Position numbers and translations under genes: made by a program
Shown here: positions 36,447 through 44,067 of the stretch, one piece after another
How the letters are laid out: every line of letters starts with the position of its first letter
Position numbering within the stretch: the stretch's first letter is position 1
NCBI RefSeq assembly: GCF_030286555.1
Contig: NZ_JASVWF010000009.1
Location: 62,001-126,000, forward strand
Length of the DNA stretch: 64,000 nucleotides
Direction of reading: 5' to 3'
DNA from: Actinomycetospora termitidis
Lineage (GTDB): Bacteria > Actinomycetota > Actinomycetes > Mycobacteriales > Pseudonocardiaceae
Notes under the pieces: model-generated
Told to the model about the DNA's origin: nothing
Database searches by the model: none
Seen by the model: the letters and a program-made list of their open reading frames with translations, nothing else

Positions 36447-36645
36447 CGTTCTCCCGGTGGTCCTCCGGGGGCGACGACGACCCAGGCGACGTGGACGCGG
36501 TCAGAGTGCCAGACGGAGCTCCGTGCAGCCCCGGAAGGTTCTCCTGGTCGACGGTCGCAGTACCTGGAGGGACATCCACGTCGGAGTGGCCCCGGCAGAC
36601 CCGTCCCGAATTGGCCGAACGGGTGAAGCTTCTGCGCCGACCGCA

Positions 36646-36657
36646 ACGTAGATACGT
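36646..36657 (+). promoter_or_regulatory. Small dyad ACGTA-GA-TACGT upstream of the two-gene island
   Basis: A perfect 5-bp inverted repeat 43 bases before the first island gene. It lies in the 254-bp gap (36447-36700) where base composition already drops. It may be an operator; nothing else distinctive was seen in the gap. Confidence 0.3.
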
Positions 36658-36700
36658 CGATGAGCGAGAAGGGAATCGACAACGAGATCGGGGGCTCTGC

Positions 36701-37867
36701 ATGCACGACGATCCAGACGACTTCACGCCCAGCTTGGACGGCGATGACCTCGCCATCGTCGAACTCCTGCAACTTCGGCTGATGACGAAGGACGTCGAAG
36801 CAGAACGGGCTGTCGAGCGGCGTGCGAAGAAGCTGGACACACGCGATGAGACCGCTGACCGGTTGGCATCGATCCTCGCGGTTGCCCCTCCAGGAGCCTC
36901 GAGTTGGCGTCTCGAGCTGACAGAGAGCCTGCGAGAGCGCACGACGATCGAGGCGCGTGAGGTGCTGGCCCGAAGCGGTCGGACGGCCTCTGCCCACATC
37001 AAGGGGCGCGAAGACGCGCTCTGCGTTCTGGTCGCGCTCGCTACGAGCTCGCCATGGCCGGACGGCCTCGCTTGGGTGCCCGCCGCACGCATCCGCGTCC
37101 TACAGGATGTTGCCTCTGAGCTGGACGACGCGGGGCAGGCAGACGTCGAGGCGATTGAACACGAGCTCGGCAAGCTCCTCCGGACGATGAAGCGGGAGCA
37201 GATCCCGTGGGGACGCGTTGCCGCAGCGGGTGCCGCAGGCGTCGTGCTCGGCGCCGTGACCATGGGGTACGCGGCACCAATGGTCGGTGCCGCGCTCGGC
37301 GGAGCCATGGGCCTCAGCGGGGCTGCGGCAACCTCTGCCGGTCTCGCGGCCCTCGGGGGCGGCTCTCTGGCAGTCGGAGGGTTCGGGATGGCGGGCGGTG
37401 CGGCCTTCGTCGCGAGCGCAGGTGGCCTGCTCGGAGCCGGACTGGGTGCCGGCGGCATGCGCGTCGCCGGATGTCCGACTCAGTCGCCCGTGCAGGACGT
37501 GGTTCGGACCGAACTCCTGGCCCGGCTCCTCTTCGAACACGAGCGGACCGATGACGAGGCTCTCCGGCGGGTCGTCCTCGTGATGGAGGAGAAGCTCGTC
37601 GAGGTTCGGTCGAAGGTGAGCCTGCTCGCCGAGCGAGTGCGTCAACTGGAGGAGGAGAAGCGGGAACTCGAGAGCGAGGTCGCGCGTCTTCGGCAGTCGA
37701 AGGGCCCCGAAGAGGCTCCTTCGCCGGAGCTGTTCGAGGCTGAGGAGAAGCTCGAGCGGAACGGCCGGCATAGGGCCGAGAGTCGGACACTCCGGAGTGA
37801 GCTGCAGCTGTTGGTCGTTGCTCTCAGGGCCGCGATCCGGCGTCTGCAGCGACGGTTCGCCGGCTGA
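36701..37867 (+). CDS. Glycine-zipper membrane protein with coiled coil, unknown function
   Basis: A 388-residue protein not recognised as a named family. Residues 1-168 are a soluble, mostly helical, charged domain. Residues 171-258 are an unbroken Gly/Ala-rich hydrophobic stretch with GxxxG spacing (AAPMVGAALGGAMGLSGAAA, GGFGMAGGAAFVASAGGLLG), likely a membrane hairpin. Residues 293-334 form a coiled coil (LVEVRSKVSLLAERVRQLEE), followed by a basic tail. GGGGG lies eight bases before the ATG. Third codon positions are clearly less GC-rich than in neighbours, a sign of transfer. It is 13 bp upstream of the next gene, so the two form an operon. The build recalls membrane-active effectors, but this is only a likeness. 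Confidence 0.8.
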   Translation: MHDDPDDFTPSLDGDDLAIVELLQLRLMTKDVEAERAVERRAKKLDTRDETADRLASILAVAPPGASSWRLELTESLRERTTIEAREVLARSGRTASAHIKGREDALCVLVALATSSPWPDGLAWVPAARIRVLQDVASELDDAGQADVEAIEHELGKLLRTMKREQIPWGRVAAAGAAGVVLGAVTMGYAAPMVGAALGGAMGLSGAAATSAGLAALGGGSLAVGGFGMAGGAAFVASAGGLLGAGLGAGGMRVAGCPTQSPVQDVVRTELLARLLFEHERTDDEALRRVVLVMEEKLVEVRSKVSLLAERVRQLEEEKRELESEVARLRQSKGPEEAPSPELFEAEEKLERNGRHRAESRTLRSELQLLVVALRAAIRRLQRRFAG

Positions 37868-37880
37868 GGCGGAGCGAGAT

Positions 37881-39014
37881 ATGGGCTACGACGACGCCGC
37901 TATGGTTCTCGATGCGCAGCGCCGCAGACTCGCCGAGATCGAGGCCGCCGTTGATGCAGCCTTGGCCGGTGAAGCGATCGATCTCTCCCCACATGTCGAG
38001 ACGTCCTCCTACGAGGAGGTGGTCGAGGCGACGCGCACGCTTCGAGCGGAGCGGGACTGGGAGGGTCACCTACCTCTCCCTGGCCGAGGTCGCCTCCCGT
38101 GGGCGCGGGAGGACCTGGCCGTCGCAGGTCTGGCCGGTGCTGTCGGCTTCGCTGCGGCCTGGTTCGACGCACCGATCGACGGCTTCGTGCGCGAGCGCAT
38201 GAAGAAGCTGGGCGACACCGACCTGATCAAACGCTGGGAGCGTGAGGCCAAGCTGCCGATCGATTTCATGGGCAAGGGCTTCGGCGGGCCGAACCACCGA
38301 GTGCGGAGTTCGGGGCACGACATCCTGCGCCCTGTCTCCGCACTACGTCAGATCAAGAGCGGCTGTTTCGAGGGGCGTCGTTGGAGCGGGGACGCTCCTC
38401 TTCGGGAATCGATTCCGGTCACCGGTGGTGTCGAGTCGACGGCCGAAGCTCTGATCCTCTGGTGCAAGCACCTCGCGTCGGACGTGTTCAGTGATCGGAG
38501 TCTGCCGATCCCGGGGTGGACGTTCCTGAATGAACTTCCTTGGGAGGACGCTCAGAAGTTCGCCCGCTACGTCTACATGGGAAGGCGTGATGGCGCTCCG
38601 GGCCTCACGATGCGGACCCTCGCTCTGCAGCCACTGCCGGTGCTCGCAGTCGAGACGATCGTTCGGGTCCACGCCCACTCGCGGGCTCTTCATGAACGAG
38701 GCACACCCGCCTTGGAGCCCGAGGAGCGCGCACTGCGGGACGAGATGCTGCTCGCCGGTCACGCTCTGACGGCGGCCGGCTCGCTGGGAAGAACTCTCGC
38801 TACCGCCTACACCACGAGCGGGCCTCTGGCGCTCCGGCACATCAACCTGCCGTGCCTCCTCAGAACCGGGACCCTGGCGCATTCCGTGCTGGTCCAGCGC
38901 CACGATCGCCTTCCCGAGTGGTCCGAGCTCATCGCACGGATCGAGGAGCCGTGGAGCCTCGACCTCGCCGGTGAGATCGACCGTGCCGCAGCTATAGAAC
39001 TCCGGGCTACCTAG
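37881..39014 (+). CDS. Unknown protein with GKGFGGPNHR-SGHD motif, island partner
   Basis: A 377-residue protein of unrecognised family. Residues 1-60 are charged helix; 78-95 (DLAVAGLAGAVGFAAAWF) is a possible membrane helix; 131-147 holds the motif GKGFGGPNHRVRSSGHD, whose His and Asp look like conserved functional residues. Further hydrophobic stretches lie near LPVLAVETIVRV and LLAGHALTAAGSLG. GGAGCGAG precedes the ATG. Base use matches the upstream gene and differs from the flanks. Its TAG stop overlaps that of the convergent recQ-like gene in CTAG. Confidence 0.8.
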   Translation: MGYDDAAMVLDAQRRRLAEIEAAVDAALAGEAIDLSPHVETSSYEEVVEATRTLRAERDWEGHLPLPGRGRLPWAREDLAVAGLAGAVGFAAAWFDAPIDGFVRERMKKLGDTDLIKRWEREAKLPIDFMGKGFGGPNHRVRSSGHDILRPVSALRQIKSGCFEGRRWSGDAPLRESIPVTGGVESTAEALILWCKHLASDVFSDRSLPIPGWTFLNELPWEDAQKFARYVYMGRRDGAPGLTMRTLALQPLPVLAVETIVRVHAHSRALHERGTPALEPEERALRDEMLLAGHALTAAGSLGRTLATAYTTSGPLALRHINLPCLLRTGTLAHSVLVQRHDRLPEWSELIARIEEPWSLDLAGEIDRAAAIELRAT

Positions 39015-41131
39015 TTCGTGGTCGTCAGCGTGAACGGCAGCACGGCCGGCGCACCCGCACGGCGCAGGAGCATCGCGGCGACGGTGAGCGTCCACCCGGA
39101 GTCCGACACGTCGTCGATCAGCAGCACCGGCCCGGACGACGGGTCCACGCCGCTCGGGACGGACAGCCGCCGGTACACCTCGGCGAGCCGCTGGGCGGAG
39201 TTCGGCGGCTCGGGCTCGCTGTCGTCCTCGGGGTCGGAGTAGACCGGCGGCGCACTGTCGGCGAGCGCCCCGAGGAGCGGGAGCCGGCCGATCGAGGCGA
39301 TGCGCTGGGCGAAGCTCTCCACGAGAGCGGGCCGAGTTCGGCTCGGCAGCCACACGATCCCGGACGGCCGCTCCGACCAGCCCCACCCCTTGAGGACCTC
39401 GACGGCCGCGTCGACCACGGCGTCGGGCACGAGATCGTCGGAGCGCAGCAGCGGACGCAGGCGCGGACCCCACCCGACGTCGGTGAGCCGCCCGATCGCC
39501 CGGCCCTCCTCCATGGCCTCCTCGGGCTTGATCTTGCCCTTGAGCGGCACGTCGAGGGCGTCCATCCCGCTCGGCCACTGCTTGCGCGGCGCGAGCGGCA
39601 CGCCCGGACGGTCGAGCACCTCCTGGGCCTGCCCCCGGACGTCCTCGCCGACGGTCGGGTCGTAGTGCTTCCCGGTGCAGTTGTCGCAGCGTCCGCACGG
39701 CGCGGCGCCCGGATCGTCGAGCTGGCGGCGCAGGAACTCCATGCGGCAGCCGTCGGTGGCGATGTAGTCCAGCATCGCCTGCTGCTCGGCGCGGCGGGCC
39801 TTCGCGAGGCCGGTGTAGCGGGCGCCGTCGTACTCCCAGGGCTGCCCCGTGGCCTCCCAGCCGCCCTTGACCCGCTTCACCGCCCCGTCGGTGTCGAGGA
39901 CCTTGAGCATCATCTCCAGGCGCCCGCGCGACAGCTCGACGCGCGGCTCGAGCGCGGCGGTCGACATCGGGCGGCCCGCATCGCCGAGCACCGACAGCGC
40001 CACCCGCACCTGCGGCTCGCCGGGGAAGGCGAGCGAGGCGAAGTAGGCCCAGATGTCGCGGTCCTCCGGGCCGGGGAGCAGCAGCACCTCGGCGCGCTCG
40101 ACGCCACGGCCGGCACGCCCGATCTGCTGGTAGTACGCCACCGGCGACTGCGGGGCGCCGAGGTGCACCACGAACCCGAGGTCGGGCTTGTCGAACCCCA
40201 TGCCGAGCGCGCTCGTGGCGACCAGGGCCTTGACCCGGTTGGCCAGCAGGTCGTCCTCCGCCCGCTCGCGGTCGGCCGGGTCGGTCTTGCCGGTGTAGGC
40301 CGCGACCGCGTGGCCGCGCTCGCGCAGGAACGCCGCCAGCTCGTCGGCCGCGCTGACCGTGAGCGTGTAGATGATCCCCGACCCCGGCAGCTCGTCCAGG
40401 TGCTGCGCGAGCCAGGCGAACCGGTCGGCGCCCTTCGGCAGCGGCAGGACACCGAGGCGCAGGGACTCCCGGTCGAGCTCGCCCCGCAGGACGAGCGCGC
40501 CGTCGCCGTCGCCCGCCACCCCGAGCTGGTCGGCGACGTCGGTGGTCACGCGGTCGTTCGCCGTCGCCGTGGTGGCGAGGACGGGCACGCCCTCGGGCAG
40601 CTCAGAGATCAGGGTGCGCAGGCGGCGGTAGTCGGGCCGGAAGTCGTGCCCCCAGTCGGAGATGCAGTGGGCCTCGTCGACCACCAGGAGCCCGGCGGTG
40701 CGCGAGAGCTCGGGGAGCACCTGATCACGGAACTCCGGGTTGTTCAGCCGCTCCGGGCTGACCAGCAGCACGTCGACCTGACCGGCGCGGACCTCGCCGT
40801 AGACCGCGCCCCAGTCGTCCGTGTTGGCGGAGTTCACCGTCACCGCGCGGATACCGGCGCGCTCGGCGGCCTCGATCTGGTTGCGCATCAGCGCGAGCAG
40901 CGGGCTGACGATCACCGTCGGCCCCTTCCCGCGGGCGCGCAGCAACGCCGTGGCCACGAAGTAGACCGCGGACTTGCCCCACCCGGTGCGCTGCACCACC
41001 AGCGCGCGCCGCCCGTGCGCGACCAGCGCCTCGATCGCCCGCCACTGGTCCTCACGCAGGACGGCATCCGGCCCGGCGAGGCGCTGCAGGGTGGCCTCGG
41101 CGTCGGCTCGCAGGTCGGTCGCGACGGTCAT
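39011..41131 (-). CDS. RecQ-family DNA helicase fused to a phosphoribosyltransferase domain
   Basis: A 706-residue ATP-dependent 3'-5' helicase. Walker A QRTGWGKS (47-54), DEAH (152-155) in VVDEAHCISDWGHDFRPDYR, the SALGMGFDKPDLGFVVH and QIGRAGRG helicase motifs and the zinc cluster CGRCDNC are present. The C-terminus ends in a PRTase-like segment with the PRPP-binding motif LLIDDVSDSGWTLT (about 670-683). The ATG at 41131 gives MTVATDLRADAEATLQRL; longer readings run into repeat DNA. Such fusions occur in actinomycetes; the role of the PRTase part is unknown. Confidence 0.92.
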   Translation of the reverse strand: MTVATDLRADAEATLQRLAGPDAVLREDQWRAIEALVAHGRRALVVQRTGWGKSAVYFVATALLRARGKGPTVIVSPLLALMRNQIEAAERAGIRAVTVNSANTDDWGAVYGEVRAGQVDVLLVSPERLNNPEFRDQVLPELSRTAGLLVVDEAHCISDWGHDFRPDYRRLRTLISELPEGVPVLATTATANDRVTTDVADQLGVAGDGDGALVLRGELDRESLRLGVLPLPKGADRFAWLAQHLDELPGSGIIYTLTVSAADELAAFLRERGHAVAAYTGKTDPADRERAEDDLLANRVKALVATSALGMGFDKPDLGFVVHLGAPQSPVAYYQQIGRAGRGVERAEVLLLPGPEDRDIWAYFASLAFPGEPQVRVALSVLGDAGRPMSTAALEPRVELSRGRLEMMLKVLDTDGAVKRVKGGWEATGQPWEYDGARYTGLAKARRAEQQAMLDYIATDGCRMEFLRRQLDDPGAAPCGRCDNCTGKHYDPTVGEDVRGQAQEVLDRPGVPLAPRKQWPSGMDALDVPLKGKIKPEEAMEEGRAIGRLTDVGWGPRLRPLLRSDDLVPDAVVDAAVEVLKGWGWSERPSGIVWLPSRTRPALVESFAQRIASIGRLPLLGALADSAPPVYSDPEDDSEPEPPNSAQRLAEVYRRLSVPSGVDPSSGPVLLIDDVSDSGWTLTVAAMLLRRAGAPAVLPFTLTTTN

Positions 41132-41198
41132 GGCTCCACGAAAGCACAGGAGTCCGACACCGTGGGCCGCACCGGGTGGATCCGCCGGACCCGGGTCA

Positions 41199-41256
41199 CC
41201 GAGAAGCACACCAGGCACGTTCCGAGGCGGCGGAACGTGCCTCCTGTACCTCTCGG
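41199..41256. repeat. 58-bp hairpin with 26-base arms
   Basis: Arms 41199-41224 and 41231-41256 pair at 21 of 26 positions, including GGCACGTTCCG against CGGAACGTGCC, around the loop AGGCGG. Not followed by T residues and not at a gene end, so a terminator is unlikely. Confidence 0.6.
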
Positions 41257-41282
41257 CGAGCGGACCGCCGCCCAACACGTGC

Positions 41283-41338
41283 CGAGTGCGACACCACGCA
41301 GGACCTGCCGCCCCGGGACCTGCGTCATGTCGCACTCG
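41283..41338. repeat. 56-bp palindromic repeat, copy 1
   Basis: Begins CGAGTGCGACA and ends TGTCGCACTCG; the two 20-base arms match at 18 positions. The central GCCCCGGGACCTGCG part is shared with copies at 55578-55633 and 55661-55716. All three copies are exactly 56 bases long. Confidence 0.75.
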
Positions 41339-41387
41339 CGCCGGACCCTCGTCGTCCAGGCGCTCAGCGCGCGTTCGCATAAGGGTG

Positions 41388-41422
41388 TTGACCTCCGGCC
41401 GAGTGAGGTTAGGCTCCCCTTA
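41388..41422 (+). promoter_or_regulatory. Promoter with IdeR/DtxR-like iron box
   Basis: TTGACC (41388-41393) and TAGGCT (41410-41415) are spaced by 16 bases. The 19-base stretch TGAGGTTAGGCTCCCCTTA (41404-41422) matches the IdeR/DtxR consensus TWAGGTWAGSCTWACCTWA at 16 of 19 positions and covers the -10. Iron-dependent repression of the PPOX gene is predicted. Confidence 0.65.
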
Positions 41423-41439
41423 CTTAGACGGGAGGCGCC

Positions 41440-42066
41440 GTGGACGACTGGACCGTGATCACCGACGAGGCCGCGCTGCGCGAGGTCGTCGCCGAACCCC
41501 CGCGCGCCGTCGCGGACAAGGCGATCGACCACGTCGACGAGGAGTCCGCACGGTTCCTCGCCGCCTCGCCCTTCTTCCTCTTCTCGACGACGGGTGCGGA
41601 CGGTTCCGTCGACGTCTCACCCCGCGGCGACCCACCGGGCTCGGTGATCGTCCTGGAGGACGGGCGGCGCATCGCCTTCGGCGACCGCAAGGGGAACCGG
41701 CGCCTCGACTCGCTGCGCAACGTCCTCGAGCGTCCGCAGGTCGGGATGCTGTTCCTGGTCCCGGGCAGCAACGACACCCTGCGCGTCAACGGCACCGCGC
41801 AGATCGTCCGCGACCCGCCGTTCGCCCACCGGCTGGCGGTCGGGCGCTCGGTGCCCGACCTGGCCGTCGTCGTGACGGTGGAGGAGCTCTTCCTGCACTG
41901 CGCGAAGGCGTTCCTGCGCTCGACGCTGTGGGACCCGCAGAGCTGGCCCGACCCGGCCGACGTCCCGTCGGCCGGTCGCATGGCCCGCAGCCAGTTCGGG
42001 ATGAAGGTGCCCGCCGGCGTCATCGACGCCGCGCTGCGCGTCGGCAACCGCTTCACGAAGTACTGA
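41440..42066 (+). CDS. Pyridoxamine 5'-phosphate oxidase-family FMN protein (MSMEG_1061-like)
   Basis: A 208-residue split-barrel flavoprotein. The core FFLFSTTGADGSVDVSPRGDPPG and IAFGDRKGNRRLDSLRNVLE, given here in part, are typical of the PPOX subfamily of FMN- or F420-binding reductases. The GTG at 41440 follows GGGAGGCGCC. An IdeR-like box covers its promoter, so it may respond to iron and perhaps act in siderophore or haem handling; that is an inference. A methyltransferase gene follows after 23 bp. Confidence 0.88.
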   Translation: MDDWTVITDEAALREVVAEPPRAVADKAIDHVDEESARFLAASPFFLFSTTGADGSVDVSPRGDPPGSVIVLEDGRRIAFGDRKGNRRLDSLRNVLERPQVGMLFLVPGSNDTLRVNGTAQIVRDPPFAHRLAVGRSVPDLAVVVTVEELFLHCAKAFLRSTLWDPQSWPDPADVPSAGRMARSQFGMKVPAGVIDAALRVGNRFTKY

Positions 42067-42089
42067 CCAGACCGACGAGGAGACCGACC

Positions 42090-43118
42090 ATGACCGACGG
42101 GGCGACCGTCGAGGACCGCCGCGCCATCTCGGGGCTGGTGTTCGGCCACATGGCCGCCCAGGCGCTGGCTGCAGCGGTCCGGCTGGGCCTACCCGACCGG
42201 CTCGACGACGGGGGGCGCCCGGCCGCCGACGTGGCCGCCGACCTCGGGGCCGACCCGGCGGCGACGCTGCGGCTCCTGCGGGCCCTCGCGGCGCACGGGC
42301 TGGCGGCCGAGACGGGCTCCGGGGTGTTTGCACTCACCGAGCGAGGGGCCCTGCTGCGCAGCGACCGGCCGGGGTCGATGGCCGCCTTCGTCGAGATGTT
42401 CCTCGACCCGGCCATGGTCGCCGCGTGGGCCCGGCTCGACGACAGCGTGCGCAGCGGCCGGACCACCTTCGACGACGTCTTCGGCACCGATTTCTTCGCC
42501 CACCTCGCCGCGCACCCCCACCTCTCCCGCACCTTCAACGCCTCGATGCGCCAGGCGAGTGCCGCGGTTGCCGCCGTGCTGCCCGGCGCGGTCGACCTGG
42601 GGCGGTTCGGCTCGCTCACCGACGTCGGCGGCGGGGACGGCACCCTGCTCGCCGCGATCCTGGCCGGCCATCCGCACCTGCGCGGCGTCCTGTTCGACTC
42701 CGCGGCCGGGTCGGCGGAGTCGACCGCCGCCGTCGCCGACTTCCCGGGCCGCGTCGAGGTGGTCACGGGGGACTTCTTCACGGCCGTGCCCTCCGGCAGC
42801 GACGCCTACCTGCTGAAGTCGATCGTCCACGACTGGGACGACGACACCGTGGTCACGATCCTGGGCCACGTCCGGAAGGTGGTGCCCGACCACGGGCGGG
42901 TGTTCGTCGTGGAACCCGTCCTGCCCGCGTCGGTCGACGGTTCGATGCACCCGAACATCTACCTGTCGGACCTGAACATGCTGGTCAACGTCGGGGGACG
43001 GGAGCGGACGGAGGAGGAGTTCCGGGGGCTGTTCGGCGCCGCCGGGTTCGACCTCGTCGCGGTCGACCCGCTGCCGGCACCGGCGGCGTTCAGCGTGCTG
43101 GAGGCCGCTCCCGCCTGA
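42090..43118 (+). CDS. SAM-dependent O-methyltransferase with dimerisation domain
   Basis: A 342-residue methyltransferase of the plant-type/acetylserotonin O-methyltransferase family common in secondary metabolism. Residues 10-90 are a winged-helix dimerisation domain (LLRALAAHGLAAETGSGVFALT); the Rossmann core has SLTDVGGGDGTLLAAIL for SAM binding, DFFTAVPSGSDAYLLKSIVHDW with the likely catalytic His-Asp, and LSDLNMLVNVGGRERTEEEF. GACGAGGAG precedes the ATG. It may share the iron-regulated promoter of the upstream gene. The substrate is unknown. Confidence 0.9.
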   Translation: MTDGATVEDRRAISGLVFGHMAAQALAAAVRLGLPDRLDDGGRPAADVAADLGADPAATLRLLRALAAHGLAAETGSGVFALTERGALLRSDRPGSMAAFVEMFLDPAMVAAWARLDDSVRSGRTTFDDVFGTDFFAHLAAHPHLSRTFNASMRQASAAVAAVLPGAVDLGRFGSLTDVGGGDGTLLAAILAGHPHLRGVLFDSAAGSAESTAAVADFPGRVEVVTGDFFTAVPSGSDAYLLKSIVHDWDDDTVVTILGHVRKVVPDHGRVFVVEPVLPASVDGSMHPNIYLSDLNMLVNVGGRERTEEEFRGLFGAAGFDLVAVDPLPAPAAFSVLEAAPA

Positions 43119-43176
43119 GCCCCGGCCCCGACCGCCGCCACCACATCCCGGGACAAGCCGACGATCAACGGGCAGG

Positions 43177-44067
43177 ATGCGGGCCGTGGGCAGCGACTCG
43201 ACCGGACGGACGACCCTCTTCGACTCCGTCGACGACGTCGTCTCGAGGCTGGCCGGCGTCGGGTACCTCGCGTCGACGGCCGTGGCGACGACCGTCTTCC
43301 TGGCCGACCGCCTCGGCAAGCCGTTGCTGGTCGAGGGCCCGGCCGGCGTCGGGAAGACCGAACTGGCGCGGGCGGTCGCCGAGGCGACGGGCTCAGGGCT
43401 GGTGCGCCTGCAGTGCTACGAGGGCATCGACGAGGCCCGGGCGCTCTACGAGTGGAACCACGCCAAGCAGCTGCTGCGTATCCAGGCGAGCCAGGGGCAG
43501 GCCTGGGACGAGGCCCGGGACGACGTCTTCTCCGAGGAGTTCCTGCTCACCCGCCCGCTGCTGACCGCCATCCGGCGCGACGAGCCGACCGTGCTGCTGG
43601 TCGACGAGACCGACAAGGCCGACGTCGAGGTCGAGGGGCTGCTGCTGGAGGTGCTGGGCGACTTCCAGGTCACCGTGCCCGAACTCGGCACGATCACCGC
43701 CACGCAGCGCCCGTTCACGCTGCTGACCTCGAACGCGACCCGGGAGCTGTCCGAGGCGCTCAAGCGCCGCTGCCTGTTCCTGCACCTGGACTTCCCCGAC
43801 GCCGAGCTCGAGCGGCGGATCGTCGCGGCGCGCGTCCCGCAGCTCCCCGAGGCGCTCGCGGAGGAGCTGGTCCGCATCGTCGGGGTGCTGCGCGGGCTGG
43901 AGCTGCGCAAGGCACCGTCGGTGTCCGAGACGATCGACTGGGCCCGCACCGTCGTCGCGCTCGGGCTCGACACGCTCGACGACGACGCCGTCCGGCAGAG
44001 CCTGAACGTCGTGCTCAAGCACCGGGCCGACCTGGTCAAGGCCACCTCCGAGCTGCGGTTGAACTGA
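43177..44067 (+). CDS. MoxR-family AAA ATPase
   Basis: A 296-residue AAA+ ATPase of the MoxR/CoxD type. Walker A GPAGVGKT (54-61), Walker B VLLVDETDKAD and sensor 1 LLTSNATRELSEALKRRC are present. It is coupled by TGATG to a VWA protein; such pairs help insert metals or activate partner enzymes. The ATG at 43177 is used, but a GTG at 43186 behind CAGGAT is equally possible. Here the M. tuberculosis-like gene order (Rv2426c-Rv2425c) resumes. Confidence 0.92.
   Translation: MRAVGSDSTGRTTLFDSVDDVVSRLAGVGYLASTAVATTVFLADRLGKPLLVEGPAGVGKTELARAVAEATGSGLVRLQCYEGIDEARALYEWNHAKQLLRIQASQGQAWDEARDDVFSEEFLLTRPLLTAIRRDEPTVLLVDETDKADVEVEGLLLEVLGDFQVTVPELGTITATQRPFTLLTSNATRELSEALKRRCLFLHLDFPDAELERRIVAARVPQLPEALAEELVRIVGVLRGLELRKAPSVSETIDWARTVVALGLDTLDDDAVRQSLNVVLKHRADLVKATSELRLN

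Larger units (their letters stand above)
41132..41439 (+). other. Intergenic region with two palindromic elements and a promoter
   Basis: 308 bp between the divergent recQ-like and PPOX genes. It holds a 58-base hairpin (41199-41256), one copy of the 56-bp repeat (41283-41338) and the PPOX promoter with an IdeR-like box (41388-41422). No gene was found in it. Confidence 0.7.

Noticed and set aside
36701-39014. Prophage remnant
   Set aside because: Composition differs, but there is no integrase, att repeat, tRNA or phage structural gene in the neighbourhood.
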